The notes: generated by a model not told the origin, from the sequence alone. DNA of 64,000 nt from Sphaerulina vaccinii (GCA_022570795.1 JAKUDP010000008.1:620001-684000), one strand, 5' to 3'. Numbered from the stretch's first letter, positions 50,568 to 60,696 are shown. A program made the numbers and translations.

Positions 50568-51845
50568 ATGCCTCAGCGAGCACCATACGACGACAGCATG
50601 CCGACACCTACCACTTCTCGCACAGCAAGGGCGACGGCTAGCATGGGATTCTGCAACCGGAAAAATGCTCTGCGCACTCTGCTTCTGCTCATGCTTGGGT
50701 TCTGGATTACTCAGACATATGTCGTTCTGGAGGTCCTTTCTTCACAAGAAGATGCAAACAGTCCACAGGCGCCAATTGCGATCTCGAGATCACACGACAC
50801 AACTATCGCTGAACCGATTGGTCAACAGATATTGCTTTCGCCTCCTCAATCCCGAGCGCGCATGAATGCGACATTCGTATCTTTGGTTCGGAACAGCGAG
50901 CTATCGGGGATGCTGAGCAGTATCAGGAATGTGGAAGATCGTTTCAATCGTGATTGGCAGTACGACTGGGTGTTCTTGAACGATGAAGAATTCACAGAGG
51001 AGTTCAAGACAGCTACTACGGCATTCACATCTGGTAGAGCAAGATACGGCAAAGTTGCCAAAGAGCACTGGTCCTTTCCTGATTTCATTGACCAAGAGAA
51101 GGCTAAGGAGACAAGACACCGAATGGCAGGCGATGAGTGGAATATGCCATACGGCGAATCAGAATCGTACAGACACATGTGCCGGTATCAATCTGGCTTC
51201 TTCTATCGTCATGAGCTCGTCTCGGAGTATCAATGGTATTGGAGAGTTGAGCCGAACATAGAGCTATCGTGTGACATTGATTACGATCCTTTCCGGTGGA
51301 TGGCAGAAAATGGAAAGAAGTATGGATTCGTTATAACTCTCAATGAGCTTGGACAAACGATTCCCAGCCTCTGGAATCATGTTAAGGACTTCATGCAAAA
51401 GTTCCCTCAACATATCGTGGATGACAACCATATGAACTTTCTGTCAGAGGACAAAGGCGATAACTGGAGCTATTGTCATTTCTGGAGCAATTTCGAGATC
51501 GCGAACCTCGACTGGTATCGAAGTCAAGCGTACAACGACTTCTTCGAATACCTCGATGAGGCAGGCGGCTTCTTCTACGAGCGATGGGGAGATGCTCCAA
51601 TCCACACTATTGCTGCTGCCCTCACGCTCAAGAAAGGCGAGATACACTTCTTCGACGACATCGGATACCACCATGCTCCTACGTACAGTTGTCCGAGAAG
51701 TGCTGAAAAGCGGCTAAAGCAGAAGTGTATGTGCAGTGTACAAGATCTGCAACCATGGAACCCTTCGTGTCTGAAGCGTTTTCACGAGGCAAGTGATCTG
51801 CTTTTTCCAGAAGGATATGATCGGGACGTCCCACTAGAACTATAG
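50568..51845 (+). CDS. Kre2/Ktr-family alpha-1,2-mannosyltransferase (GT15)
   Basis: Intronless, up to 425 residues. ATGs at 50568, 50598 and 50643 are all in frame. The last gives the usual short cytosolic tail before the signal anchor ALRTLLLLMLGFWITQTYVV, so the protein is a type II Golgi membrane enzyme. GT15 hallmarks are ATFVSLVRNSEL, SIRNVEDRFNRDWQYDWVFL, MCRYQSGFF, YWRVEPNIELSCDIDYDPF, and the later NFEIANLDWYRS and GDAPIHTIAAAL. The enzyme adds alpha-1,2-mannose to N- and O-linked glycans. It lies 1.2 kb before the sequon-array protein on the same strand. Confidence 0.93.
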   Translation: MPQRAPYDDSMPTPTTSRTARATASMGFCNRKNALRTLLLLMLGFWITQTYVVLEVLSSQEDANSPQAPIAISRSHDTTIAEPIGQQILLSPPQSRARMNATFVSLVRNSELSGMLSSIRNVEDRFNRDWQYDWVFLNDEEFTEEFKTATTAFTSGRARYGKVAKEHWSFPDFIDQEKAKETRHRMAGDEWNMPYGESESYRHMCRYQSGFFYRHELVSEYQWYWRVEPNIELSCDIDYDPFRWMAENGKKYGFVITLNELGQTIPSLWNHVKDFMQKFPQHIVDDNHMNFLSEDKGDNWSYCHFWSNFEIANLDWYRSQAYNDFFEYLDEAGGFFYERWGDAPIHTIAAALTLKKGEIHFFDDIGYHHAPTYSCPRSAEKRLKQKCMCSVQDLQPWNPSCLKRFHEASDLLFPEGYDRDVPLEL

Positions 51846-53027
51846 GCGTTCATTACACAACACATCGACTTCAGCCTGCCAGTTTCGTGCTCGCACAATC
51901 TTGACATCTACAACGATTTCCTTGCGATTTCCGCATGGCTACTCTGTTTGCAGAGCAGATGAGCAGCATTGTAAGTCGTGCCCGGGTCCTGCTCGTTGCG
52001 GAACCGAGCACTCGCTTCGCAAACATGCACTCGCAAGCACAGGCACCGGCACCACTGGTATTCTGCATGCTGACTCACGCCACGCATCGAAGTTTGAAAG
52101 GCCAAGCATCGTTCGGGGCTCAAAAGAGTCTGTTCAAGACCCAGCTCTCAATAAGCCATCTGCATGGCGTGCACCAAATAGTGAGCGGGGTATATACACT
52201 GCAACATTTTAAAGCCACCCGAGTCGGAGCGCCCACGTGGCTTCACACCAGCGCCACAGCACAGCTGTCAAACCTGGATACCTGTCACGGCTGTGGCGTT
52301 CCTGCATTAGCGTAAGATCTTGGAGCCGCACAGCTGCACAAGCTACCCGCAGTATGCATGACATCAACCCCAGAACTTTTTCAAAGCTACACGTACCCTG
52401 CTAAAGCATTATCCTGCCTCTCATACCTCGAAAAATCTCGTCGACCGACGACACATCAGCTTGCTTCTGGACCGTTTTTCAGCTCTTCTGCTGCGGCTTC
52501 CGCGCCTGATTTGTTTTTGATCATGAGCTGGTCAGACCATCTCTAGCGTGAAGCCTCCATATGTACACAAGCCAGCAGACCCGGTTGGTATGTCCATACG
52601 ACAATAGCTTTCTCTCGTCGGCGAGGCCGCCCCATTAAGCCCCCGAAGAAGCAACTAGACAACCCAGTCGACCACACAATGCTTCGACGCGTAACTCTGC
52701 AGAGACAGATGCGTTCCTAGCTTCATCCCGATATCAGCCTCGTCTCCACGAGGGCAATATGTGACGACGCCTCGTTGACAAAGGACATGCGTTCTTCGCT
52801 ATTGGACATCTCGCTCAAGCCCAACTCCAAGCGAGTGTCTTTGCAAGATGCGATTCAGTCCCAAATGGTCTGAGCTCATCTCCTTGTCTGGTTGAAGCCA
52901 AGCTCAATCGCCATCAACACAGTCTAGTACATGCCCAAGAGAGTCCTGATATAAGAGTCGAAGAGTACCTGTTCCCTCTGGCTGACGCAAGTTCACCCAT
53001 CTCATTTTGCGATCACGAGTTGGCAAG
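51846..53027. other. Intergenic region
   Basis: 1.18 kb upstream of the sequon-array gene. No gene is supported. No tandem unit was noticed. Confidence 0.4.
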
Positions 53028-54895
53028 ATGCATCTCAAGATTCTTCTGTCTTTTCTCAGCTGCATCCTGCTAGCAGCAGGAGTTGCCATACCAGACCCAC
53101 ACGCCGACATCTTCGACAATGTCACGCTGCCTACTGATCTCAAGACTGGCATTCCTACCACACCAAGTGCTACTACCCGAATATTCAAGGACGTACTGAA
53201 GTTGTTGAAGCGGATATCACTACCTCGGCCATTCGATCCTACAAGCACGTTTGTCCAGCAAAACATAACCAACATAACCTCTCCCGTCGTTTCTCCGGTC
53301 GTCAATAGCACGAATAGCACATCGAACATGACGACACCTGCAAACAACACGATATCGAACAATGGGACTGCTTCTCTGCCTTCGCAAAACACAACGATAC
53401 CGAACAATGGCACTGCTTCTCTACCGAGCAACAACTCCACCAGCAATTCCTCCTTGCCAGTGAACCTTCCGGGCAACAACTCTACTAGCAATTCCTCCTT
53501 GCCAGTGAACCTTCCGGGCAACAACTCTACCACCAATACCAGCCTGCCAGTGAACCTTCCGGGCAACAACTCTACCACCAATACCAGCCTGCCGGTGAAC
53601 CTGCCAAACAATTCTACCACCAATTCCAGCCTGCCAGTGAACCTGCCGAATAACTCCACCAGCAACTCCAGTCTGCCAATTAGCTTGCCAAACAACTCGA
53701 CGAATAGCTCTTGCCCGATTGAAGTGACGAGAAACCCACTCAAGGGATCCGGTTCAACGTTGAATTGTACTTTGCCCACTAACATCACGATAACGCCTCC
53801 TGGTTTGAACACGACAAATATCTCTCTTCCAGGAAATGTTACTCTTCCCGGCAATGTTACTCTTCCTGGAAATGTTACTAGTCCTGGCAATGTCACTCTT
53901 CCTGGAAATGTTACTAGTCCTGGAAATGTCACTCTTCCTGGCAATGTTACTCTTCCTGGAAATGTTACTAGTCCTGGCAATGTCACTCTTCCTGGCAATG
54001 TCACTCTTCCTGGAAATGTTACTAGTCCTGGAAATGTTACTCTTCCTGGCAATGTCACTCTTCCTGGCAATGTCACTCTTCCTGGCAATGTCACTCTTCC
54101 TGGAAATGTCACTCTTCCTGGAAATGTCACTCTTCCTGGCAATGTCACTCTTCCTGGCAATGTCACTCTTCCTGGCAATGTCACTCTTCCTGGCAATGTC
54201 ACTCTTCCTGGCAATGTCACTCTTCCTGGCAATGTCACTAGTCCAGGAAATGTCACTATCCCAGGAAATGTTACTCTTCCCGGAAACGTTACGATACCTA
54301 CACCGCCCAGCCAGAACGTCACGCTTCCAACTCCTTGCCCAACAAATGGCACAAATACAACCACTCCAGCGAAGAATCAAACATGCCCTGCCGCATGTCC
54401 TGCCAACCTGCGGGCATTCCTGTCTCCCCTCGCCAACTTACCGCTAGCCCAAGAGCTCTGCAAGAAAGTGAACGATGGCTCCTACAACTCAAGAAACAGG
54501 TATCTTCATTGTACTCACATTCTCGCTCGATGATCTCCTTTGCTAACCCACATCACAGTAGACACTACAGCTCGATCTTGCCCTTGTTCCAGAAAGACTT
54601 GAAACTCTTCTGCTGCTGCATTGCTCGTGCTAAGAGACATTACGCACGAGACTTGGATTCACAACAGCTTCCTCGTGCAATCGAATCATCACCCAAGGCG
54701 GATATGGCTAGTGAAATCGTTCGTGAGGTCACTCAAAGTACGGCGGACATTGCGAGAACTGTGATGAAGCAGTTTGATGAAGGGAGAAAAGACGAGAGTG
54801 TGTTTGGTCCAAGTCGTCTGCAAAGATATGGACATGGAGGGTCGTTGCCCAGGTTGAGAGTGAATACTGTTGTTTCTGTTTCAGCGGAAAGTTGA
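53028..54895 (+). CDS. Secreted Asn/Ser/Thr-rich protein with tandem N-glycosylation sequons
   Basis: Two exons, 53028-54499 and 54559-54895, with a 59-nt intron, give 602 residues. Residues 1-20 (MHLKILLSFLSCILLAAGVA) are a signal peptide. Residues about 130-225 carry units of the LPGNNST-SNSSLPVN type. From 53832 to 54299 the hexapeptide GNVTLP (variants SP, IP) repeats 26 times, so an N-x-T sequon recurs every six residues. Two Cys-containing segments flank the array. After the intron, a short part with LKLFCCCIARAKRHYARDLD and an Asp-rich helix follows. There is no GPI-like tail. It probably acts in the cell wall or extracellular matrix as a heavily glycosylated protein. The family is not recognised. 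Confidence 0.85.
53832..54299 (+). repeat. 18-bp coding tandem repeat, 26 units
   Basis: Each 18-nt unit encodes GNVTLP or a close variant, and many adjacent units are identical in DNA (CTTCCTGGCAATGTCACT). Third-position differences (GGA/GGC, GTT/GTC) mark older and newer units; the homogeneous block at about 54040-54235 looks recently expanded. Because 18 is a multiple of three, other frames on both strands stay open across the array. Confidence 0.95.
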
Positions 54896-55259
54896 GCGAT
54901 GTATTGCATAGTTAGAGATGTAGCGTTTTTGCAAGGAGTTGATCAACCCTTAATCGTCACACCATACCTGAGCCCACAGCGACGAAAAGCTCCCAGACAC
55001 ACTACGATAATGGAACTCTGCACTGGAGAGATACTTGGTCACCTTAGACTTGTCACCTCTCACGTTGATCGATCAGAGTGCTTGAACGAGCTCGTGCATA
55101 TGATGTGTGCTATAAGATCGTCGTCGTTGCACACTTTCGTGACCGGTCTTCACATCGAAAGCGAAATGTCATGATATTGAGATGCGCAGTATTGTAGATA
55201 GTTGTTTTCATAAAACTTATATGCTTCATATCATAAATCATAACTCTCTGATACAGCTA
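54896..55259. other. Intergenic region
   Basis: 364 bp between convergent genes. No gene is supported. Confidence 0.4.
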
Positions 55260-55934
55260 TCAACTCCATAACCTTAACAACGCTATCGGCTCTAATCCTC
55301 TAGCGTATTGCCCATCGAAAGGATTCAAAGAGCCATTCCGCATGATTCTATCTTCCGCTGCTACCAAAGTTGATGAAGCCTCGGACGCGCTGACCACTGC
55401 AAGCTCTGCAGGCTTACGTGATCGTGTAGACTTTGTAGTGACCTTCTTCTCCTCGCCAGAGATCCCCAGAAATTCCGAGTATTCTCGATTCCATGCTTCT
55501 TGTGCTTTTACACAACCACATGGTTTCGCCAATATAGTCGACCGAGTCGAGGCTTGACTCTGTCGTTCTCGAAGCCATTCGAAGGTAGGTACGACCGCCT
55601 TTCTGTACGACGGTGTCTGTGATGGTTGACGGTTTTCAGTTGTCGAGGTACTGTATGTTGTCAGCAGTGACATCGTCCGAAGAGCTTGATCAACATACGG
55701 CGCAGCTAACTTTGTCGTCTTTGGGACTTCCAGATAAGCACTGCAGAAGGCGCTCGCATGCGTTTGTGGTAGAGAAGTGGTGACTATGAAGTTCACTACT
55801 CCACAGCCGAGTTTGGACGCTGTATCATGGTGTCGTTCTTCTTGCTTTGGCATGTACTCTGGTGCCGACGTGGTGCCAACGATCAGGCATGAGATGGCCA
55901 AGAGAGCGAACCTATTGACAGAAAGTCTGAACAT
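55260..55934 (-). CDS. Small secreted protein of unknown function
   Basis: Intronless, 224 residues. Residues 1-23 (MFRLSVNRFALLAISCLIVG and the next residues) form a signal peptide. The mature part has few cysteines: one in GCGVVNF, one in ASAFCSAYLEVPKTT, and a CGC near residue 143. The A-x-x-FCS-x-(Y/F)L pattern followed by Thr-rich sequence recurs in secreted proteins of filamentous ascomycetes, which I recognise only as a motif. An R-K-rich segment (TTKSTRSRKPAELAV) lies near residue 175. A role in host or substrate interaction is possible, but nothing in the sequence proves it. The neighbour on the other side of the convergent 3' region is the sequon-array protein. Confidence 0.65.
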   Translation of the reverse strand: MFRLSVNRFALLAISCLIVGTTSAPEYMPKQEERHHDTASKLGCGVVNFIVTTSLPQTHASAFCSAYLEVPKTTKLAAPYVDQALRTMSLLTTYSTSTTENRQPSQTPSYRKAVVPTFEWLRERQSQASTRSTILAKPCGCVKAQEAWNREYSEFLGISGEEKKVTTKSTRSRKPAELAVVSASEASSTLVAAEDRIMRNGSLNPFDGQYARGLEPIALLRLWS

Positions 55935-56705
55935 ATTGGTGATTGACTAGGAGGAGCTTCAGAGGAGTCGTGGTGAAGTGGGTATGTTTCTGCTCTGGAC
56001 TCTTGAGGGACCATCATGATTATGAGACCCAGCGTACTTGTGAGTGATGTGCGAACAAGCTGTAACGGGAAAGCACATCAAGCTGCACCATCGAAGTCAA
56101 AGAGCTTGGTCGCGTGCCAGCCACATGGTAGCGGGTGGCTGCATTAGCGTGAATGTCAGATCTCTCGGCGCAGATCAGGCCATCTGATCGTGGCGCATAG
56201 CTCTAAGACATGCGGCGTTCTGATACAACGCCTTTGTACTTGCGGAGCTTCCAGAAAACTTCTACGCTTGTGGCGTCTTGTAGAGCTTTGAGCCATGCTC
56301 TACTCACGTGGCGTCCAGTCCGCACACATTCAGCTTCAAAGGCTTGCATGTCGGAGTCCCCGTCTGGCTTCCAAGTCTACGCAAGTAGAAGAACGCCCGT
56401 CTGATCATGCAGAGGTTTCGTACGAATGCCCATGGTCTACCAGAAAACCATTGCGAAGTCTCGAACCGGCCACTCCGTGACTTTTGAAACTCGCTTGTAT
56501 GCTTTTCGATCGTGTTGTCCATATGCCAGATTGGAATAGCATGTTCGTCAAGATGTCAATGAGGTGCCCGCTGCGCTGAGAGACTGAGAACAGAGCTTAC
56601 CAACAGCCATACTCATTCTCGTGGGATCATTCGTTTCCTGCCCGGAGTGCAAGACGAGCTCCTGGACATCCTTCACGACAAGAACACCCATCACTGCCTT
56701 CTACA
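55935..56705. other. Divergent intergenic region upstream of ALG6
   Basis: 771 bp. The end (56679-56732) is the first copy of a 54-bp tandem duplication that also covers the ALG6 start. No gene is supported. Confidence 0.45.
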
Positions 56706-56786
56706 ATGAAGCAGAGTCTCGATCGTCCTACCCAAGAACATTCATCACTGCTCTCCACGATGAAGCCAGCTCTCGATCGCCCTCAT
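56679..56786 (+). repeat. 54-bp tandem duplication spanning the ALG6 start
   Basis: Two copies, 56679-56732 and 56733-56786, each beginning CAAGAACA and containing one ATGAAG...CTCGATCG block. The ATGs at 56706 and 56760 are 54 bp apart and in the same frame. Confidence 0.8.
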
Positions 56787-58406
56787 CAAGTAGAGCATAA
56801 TGCTCACAGGACGTCAAATTTCAGAGTTGTCGCCATTGCGCTATGTCTACGCATCTTTGCAGCAATGCTCCCTCACTCTGGCCAGGGCAAGGCACCAAAC
56901 TATGGCGATTTTGAAGCTCAAAGACACTGGATGGAGATCACCACCCAACTCCCGATCTCACAGTGGTACTTCTACGATCCAGAATGGTGGCCGCTCGATT
57001 ATCCGCCGATGTCTGCATACCATAGTTGGGTTCTGGGCAAGATTGGCTCTCTGATCGATCCCAGCTGGTTCGCGTTGTACGCTTCAAGAGGTTGCGAAGA
57101 AACTGGGTTGAAGGTCTTTATGAGAGTCACAGTTCTAGTCTCAGAGCTCCTGGTCTTTGTCCCTGCGGTGCTGTACCTTGTACGGCGAGATCAGCATCAG
57201 CATATCAAGATTCGGATAGCGATGGTGGCCATGATACTTCAGCCGGCAATCATTCTGGTTGATCATGGGCATTTCCAGTACAATACGGTCATGCTCGGAC
57301 TATTCGTGGCGGCAGTGGGCAGTTTTCTGAGTGATTACGATCTGCTCGGATGTGCGTTCTTCGTGGCAGCTCTCGGATTCAAGCAGATGGCACTCTTTTA
57401 TGCGCCAGCTGTTGCGGCATACTTGGCTGGGACTTGCTTGTCCCCGAACATACGCCCATTCCGACTTCTGGCCATTGCTGCAGTCACGATCTCCTCTTTT
57501 GTGATGCTCTATGCGCCGTTCATTCTCAAAATGTGGCCTGGCACCTCACTGAAGACCACGAGCCGTACCGAAGCGTTCGAAGTGCTTGCCTCGTGGCAAC
57601 AGGAGCTCATGCCACTCGCACGTCAGATCGGACAATCGCTGCACAGAATATTCCCTTTCCAGAGAGGACTCTTCGAGGACAAGGTTGCAAACATCTGGTG
57701 CTCTATCCACTTCTCTGGGCTGTACAAGATGCACCACTCCGCCGATATGCTGCAACTGATAGCACTTGCATCAACGATGTTGATGATTTTGCCACCCTGT
57801 TTGATCATATTCTTCCGACCTCGAAAGGACCTCATCATACCCACTTTCACGGCCTGTGCGTGGGGATTCTTCCTGTGCTCGTATCAGGTTCATGAGAAGA
57901 ATGTGCTGCTGCCTTTGGTGCCCATGACTGCCTTGCTTGCCAGCAAGTATGCAGAAAGAGCAGCAGTAAGAGCTTGGGTTGGTTTCGCGAACATCGTGGC
58001 GACATGGTCGCTGTATCACCTCCTGATCAAAGATGATTTGCAGCTGGCATACTGGCCCATACTTGGTACCTGGATGTATCTGATGGAGCTCCCACCTTTC
58101 AACCTTGGGTTATACCGGGTCTCGTTTGAACAAGGTGGTTTGCTATTCTTGGAGAAATGCCTCCATCTTGCGACTTATGCCACGATCGCTTTGTGGCATA
58201 TTGCGCAGTGTACGATACCAGCTCCAGTAGGGAAGCCGGACCTTTGGATTGTGTTGAGCATGATCTGCAGCTGTGTGGCCTTCTGCTGCTGCTACTTGTG
58301 GTGTCTTTCTCTGCTAGTTGTAGACAGCGGGCTGGCGGAGGATGCGCGGAGGCTGGCACATATATGCCTCAAGCGGAGTCCGGGAGTATTCGACAGATAC
58401 AGATAG
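56706..58406 (+). CDS. ALG6: ALG6-type dolichyl-P-Glc:Man9GlcNAc2-PP-dolichol alpha-1,3-glucosyltransferase
   Basis: Intronless, 566 residues (547 if the second ATG at 56760 is used). Family marks are GKAPNYGDFEAQRHWMEIT, WYFYDPEWWPLDYPPMSAYH, LVDHGHFQYNTVMLGLFVAA and GFKQMALFYAPAVAAYL, the last two being classic ALG6/ALG8 loops. About 11-12 membrane helices are seen. ALG6 adds the first glucose to the lipid-linked glycan in the ER lumen, making it a good donor for the oligosaccharyltransferase that contains OST1. ALG8 is a less likely alternative; the HWMEIT and DYPP blocks favour ALG6. Confidence 0.88.
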   Translation: MKQSLDRPTQEHSSLLSTMKPALDRPHQVEHNAHRTSNFRVVAIALCLRIFAAMLPHSGQGKAPNYGDFEAQRHWMEITTQLPISQWYFYDPEWWPLDYPPMSAYHSWVLGKIGSLIDPSWFALYASRGCEETGLKVFMRVTVLVSELLVFVPAVLYLVRRDQHQHIKIRIAMVAMILQPAIILVDHGHFQYNTVMLGLFVAAVGSFLSDYDLLGCAFFVAALGFKQMALFYAPAVAAYLAGTCLSPNIRPFRLLAIAAVTISSFVMLYAPFILKMWPGTSLKTTSRTEAFEVLASWQQELMPLARQIGQSLHRIFPFQRGLFEDKVANIWCSIHFSGLYKMHHSADMLQLIALASTMLMILPPCLIIFFRPRKDLIIPTFTACAWGFFLCSYQVHEKNVLLPLVPMTALLASKYAERAAVRAWVGFANIVATWSLYHLLIKDDLQLAYWPILGTWMYLMELPPFNLGLYRVSFEQGGLLFLEKCLHLATYATIALWHIAQCTIPAPVGKPDLWIVLSMICSCVAFCCCYLWCLSLLVVDSGLAEDARRLAHICLKRSPGVFDRYR

Positions 58407-58660
58407 ATCGTGGAAATGATGTCGAATGATAAGAGGGTTTTGTACAAGTAGATCGAGGAAATAGAATGCAAGTGCCAAGTGCAGCCTCAGGCAAAAGTCC
58501 CAGGACTTTGTCGTCCTTCTGCCTCTTCTCTCACAATATACCTCACCATCGCAATGCCTAACCGGCCTCTGTACCAGCAACCTATCAACGTCCTCGTACT
58601 GCACACAGAACTTGACGACGCTCATCAAGACTAGGTACTTTCTCCACGAAATGTGCCGTG

Positions 58661-59311
58661 CTAGTAGAAGTCCGCGTACATGATGTCCTTCAGATACAAT
58701 GACTCTTCGACCATGATCTCATACAAGTCGCCAAGTGTGAGGCCTGTTGCGTTGTATATCGTGAAGAAGTGCCGCGGCGAGGTCACACGAGCCTCTACTA
58801 GGCCTGCATAACCACTGCCTGCGTCGAAAAGATCGTCCCAGGTTCTGTAGAGCGCCATTGCCTTGATAGGGGGCTGTGTGAGCAACATCGACATCCACGA
58901 TTGTCGCTGCGCCTTGGTGCCTCCCGCGTCCCCCGATCCAGGTTTGTGGTAGACTCTCATGATTTCCCCGTCTTCCAGGTACCTGAACCAGAAGCTGAAG
59001 TTTGCTGAGTCCGCGGCAGTAAGTGGCCGCTCTCTATCGATCGAAAATTCCCCTCGACGACCCGTTGTAGTAGGATTGAAGTCGATGGGCCAGGTGTTGT
59101 AACACATATGGTTATATCGCACATGCGGTGTAAGTGCTGGTTTGATCGCAAGTCTGAACATCTTCTTCTGTAAAGGCTGCGATCGAGCAATGATAGCCTG
59201 CCATGCTGAAGAAACGCGCTGAAGTAGGTAGATGTCCTCCAGGTTGACCAGTACTAAGATGGGCTCCAGAATCTCGTAGGTGCTAAGTGCAGTGTGAGTC
59301 GCAGTCGCCAT
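58661..59311 (-). CDS. F-box-like protein (Dothideomycete-type)
   Basis: Intronless, 216 residues. Residues 7-45 form an F-box-like helix pair: LSTYEILEPILVLVNLEDIY, then LLQRVSSAWQAIIARSQPLQ. The C-terminal half has WMSMLLTQPPIKAMAL and FTIYNATGLTLGDLYEIM, blocks also seen in the F-box gene at 43171 and in the broken gene at 63148. F-box proteins act as substrate receptors for SCF ligases, but the leading Pro is missing and pairing with Skp1 is inferred only. Start MATATHTALSTYEI. Confidence 0.75.
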   Translation of the reverse strand: MATATHTALSTYEILEPILVLVNLEDIYLLQRVSSAWQAIIARSQPLQKKMFRLAIKPALTPHVRYNHMCYNTWPIDFNPTTTGRRGEFSIDRERPLTAADSANFSFWFRYLEDGEIMRVYHKPGSGDAGGTKAQRQSWMSMLLTQPPIKAMALYRTWDDLFDAGSGYAGLVEARVTSPRHFFTIYNATGLTLGDLYEIMVEESLYLKDIMYADFY

Positions 59312-59604
59312 GTCTGACAGTAGATGAACCAGCGAGACTGCTGGCGAATGTTGAGTATATGGTCAATGTCAGCTATAGCAAACAGGAACAAAGCCTGCAG
59401 TGACATGTCCGTCGCGGAGGAGAGAAGGTTTCATACGCAAGCTTTTCCTTTGCTGTCGCACCTGTGGCACCGATGTGGTCTCACGCCTATGACTAAAGTC
59501 ACAGCTTCCAAAGCGTTACTTCTTCCGGTTCTGATTCGAGAGCCACGCTAGTGTGAGCCCACAGTCCAGACACTCAATGGAGAGACAGAGTGCGGAGACA
59601 CGAT

Positions 59605-60696
59605 TCACTGCATAATCATCTGGACGAATCTCACAATGTCGTCCACTCCTTCCGGCTCATTTACCCAATGCGCGTTCTCCCCTTCCTTGGTCTGATAGTC
59701 ATGCCACTCGACGTTCACCTCCAGTGCTTTCATTTTATCTCTCAGCTCTTCCCCGTACTTGACATTGATCACTGGGTCATCTCTTGTATGCGCCAGCATG
59801 ACCTTCGTCTTTACAGCCTTAGGCCACCTCTCCCTCGCAGGTGCAATAGATTCGGGATTCGGCAACCACGTATTGAGCCCAATGAAGCCTGCCAGCTGAT
59901 GTTCCTGCTTGAGCAGCGCATGTACTCCCACGGCTGCTCCCTGCGATATGCCTGCCAATATGACTTTCTGATGTCCTCCTTCCCCTAGTGACGCTGCCTC
60001 TTTCGCGAGGATGCGATGGATCGTGTCGATGGACTGGGTTGGATCCTGCTCCTCTTCGCCTTCGTGAGGATCCTCTGTTGTGTGCATATCAAACCACTGG
60101 CTCATAGGCTGGTTGAAGCGGGCGCTGTTGATCATCGACGCTGTTGGGAACACCCATCTCACGCTCGGTAATGCTTGCTGAAAGGTTCGTTTCTGTGAAT
60201 CTTCGCTCTCGAGGAGCTCTGGAGCAAACTCTGAAGCTGTGCTGTCGCGACCATGGAGGAAGATGATGGTGTGGGTGTGACTAAAAGTAGTAGGTAGAAG
60301 GGTTAGCAAGTATCTCTGAAAACGCAGGCTGTCTCATCAAGTGTCTGTCTTTGAGCTCAGCGGCCCAGTGGATGTGAGCCCAGTGAGACACTGTCAATAG
60401 CGCATGCCTTCTACCTACTACACTTACCTTCTGCTGGTGGGCTGGTATATCTCGCATTGCCATTCTGTCACTGTGGGAGTACTGTTGTCTGCTGCACGCC
60501 AGAATAAGCCAAGTCTCTTCCACGTGTTGTTGATGCAGGTTCGACGCTTAAGGTCGATAGAATTTGCGTATGCCACGAACTCATCGCGAACGACTTCGTA
60601 GACTTCTGCAAGGCTGATATCTCGCTGCCGAGGCGCATCTGTTCTTGCTGTCGCCATTTTCTGCTTATTCGCCTGCTCACCTGATCGGGTCGCCAT
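59605..60696 (-). CDS. Acyl-protein-thioesterase/phospholipase-like hydrolase with N-terminal extension
   Basis: Two exons, 60428-60696 and 59605-60280, with a 147-nt intron, give 314 residues from the ATG at 60696. The ATG at 60657 is an alternative. The hydrolase has SHTHTIIFLHGRDSTASEFA, GISQGAAVGVHALL (nucleophile Ser), HTRDDPVI (acid) and ENAHWV (His), matching the carboxylesterase/phospholipase-2 family, cytosolic enzymes that remove acyl groups. Exon 1 joins in frame and adds about 90 residues (DISLAEVYEVVRDEFVAYAN, CINNTWKRLGLFWRAADN) not found in ordinary APT1. Splicing is needed because the hydrolase has no good upstream ATG. The intron ends are complementary. Confidence 0.7.
60281..60427 (-). 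repeat. Long intron with perfect 15-bp terminal inverted repeat
   Basis: The arms 60287-60301 (GTAGTAGGTAGAAGG) and 60407-60421 (CCTTCTACCTACTAC) are perfect reverse complements and lie 6 nt from each splice site. Pairing would close a 105-nt loop and bring donor and acceptor together. A CTAAC branch site is near the acceptor. The loop includes a 17-nt string also found at 20241-20257. Confidence 0.7.

Noticed and set aside
53832..54299. CRISPR-like direct repeats
   Set aside because: Units are contiguous without spacers, lie inside a coding frame, and the genome is fungal.
52904..54364. 486-codon open frame on the minus strand through the repeat array
   Set aside because: It is a shadow of the 18-bp repeat, which has a period divisible by three and so keeps several frames open. 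It has no signal peptide or motif, and the plus-strand frame has signal peptide, sequons and a splice-joined 3' exon.
53836..54447. Leucine/methionine-rich plus-strand frame through the same array
   Set aside because: A second-frame shadow of the same repeat. It would be a pure LAMSLF-type repeat with no start context.
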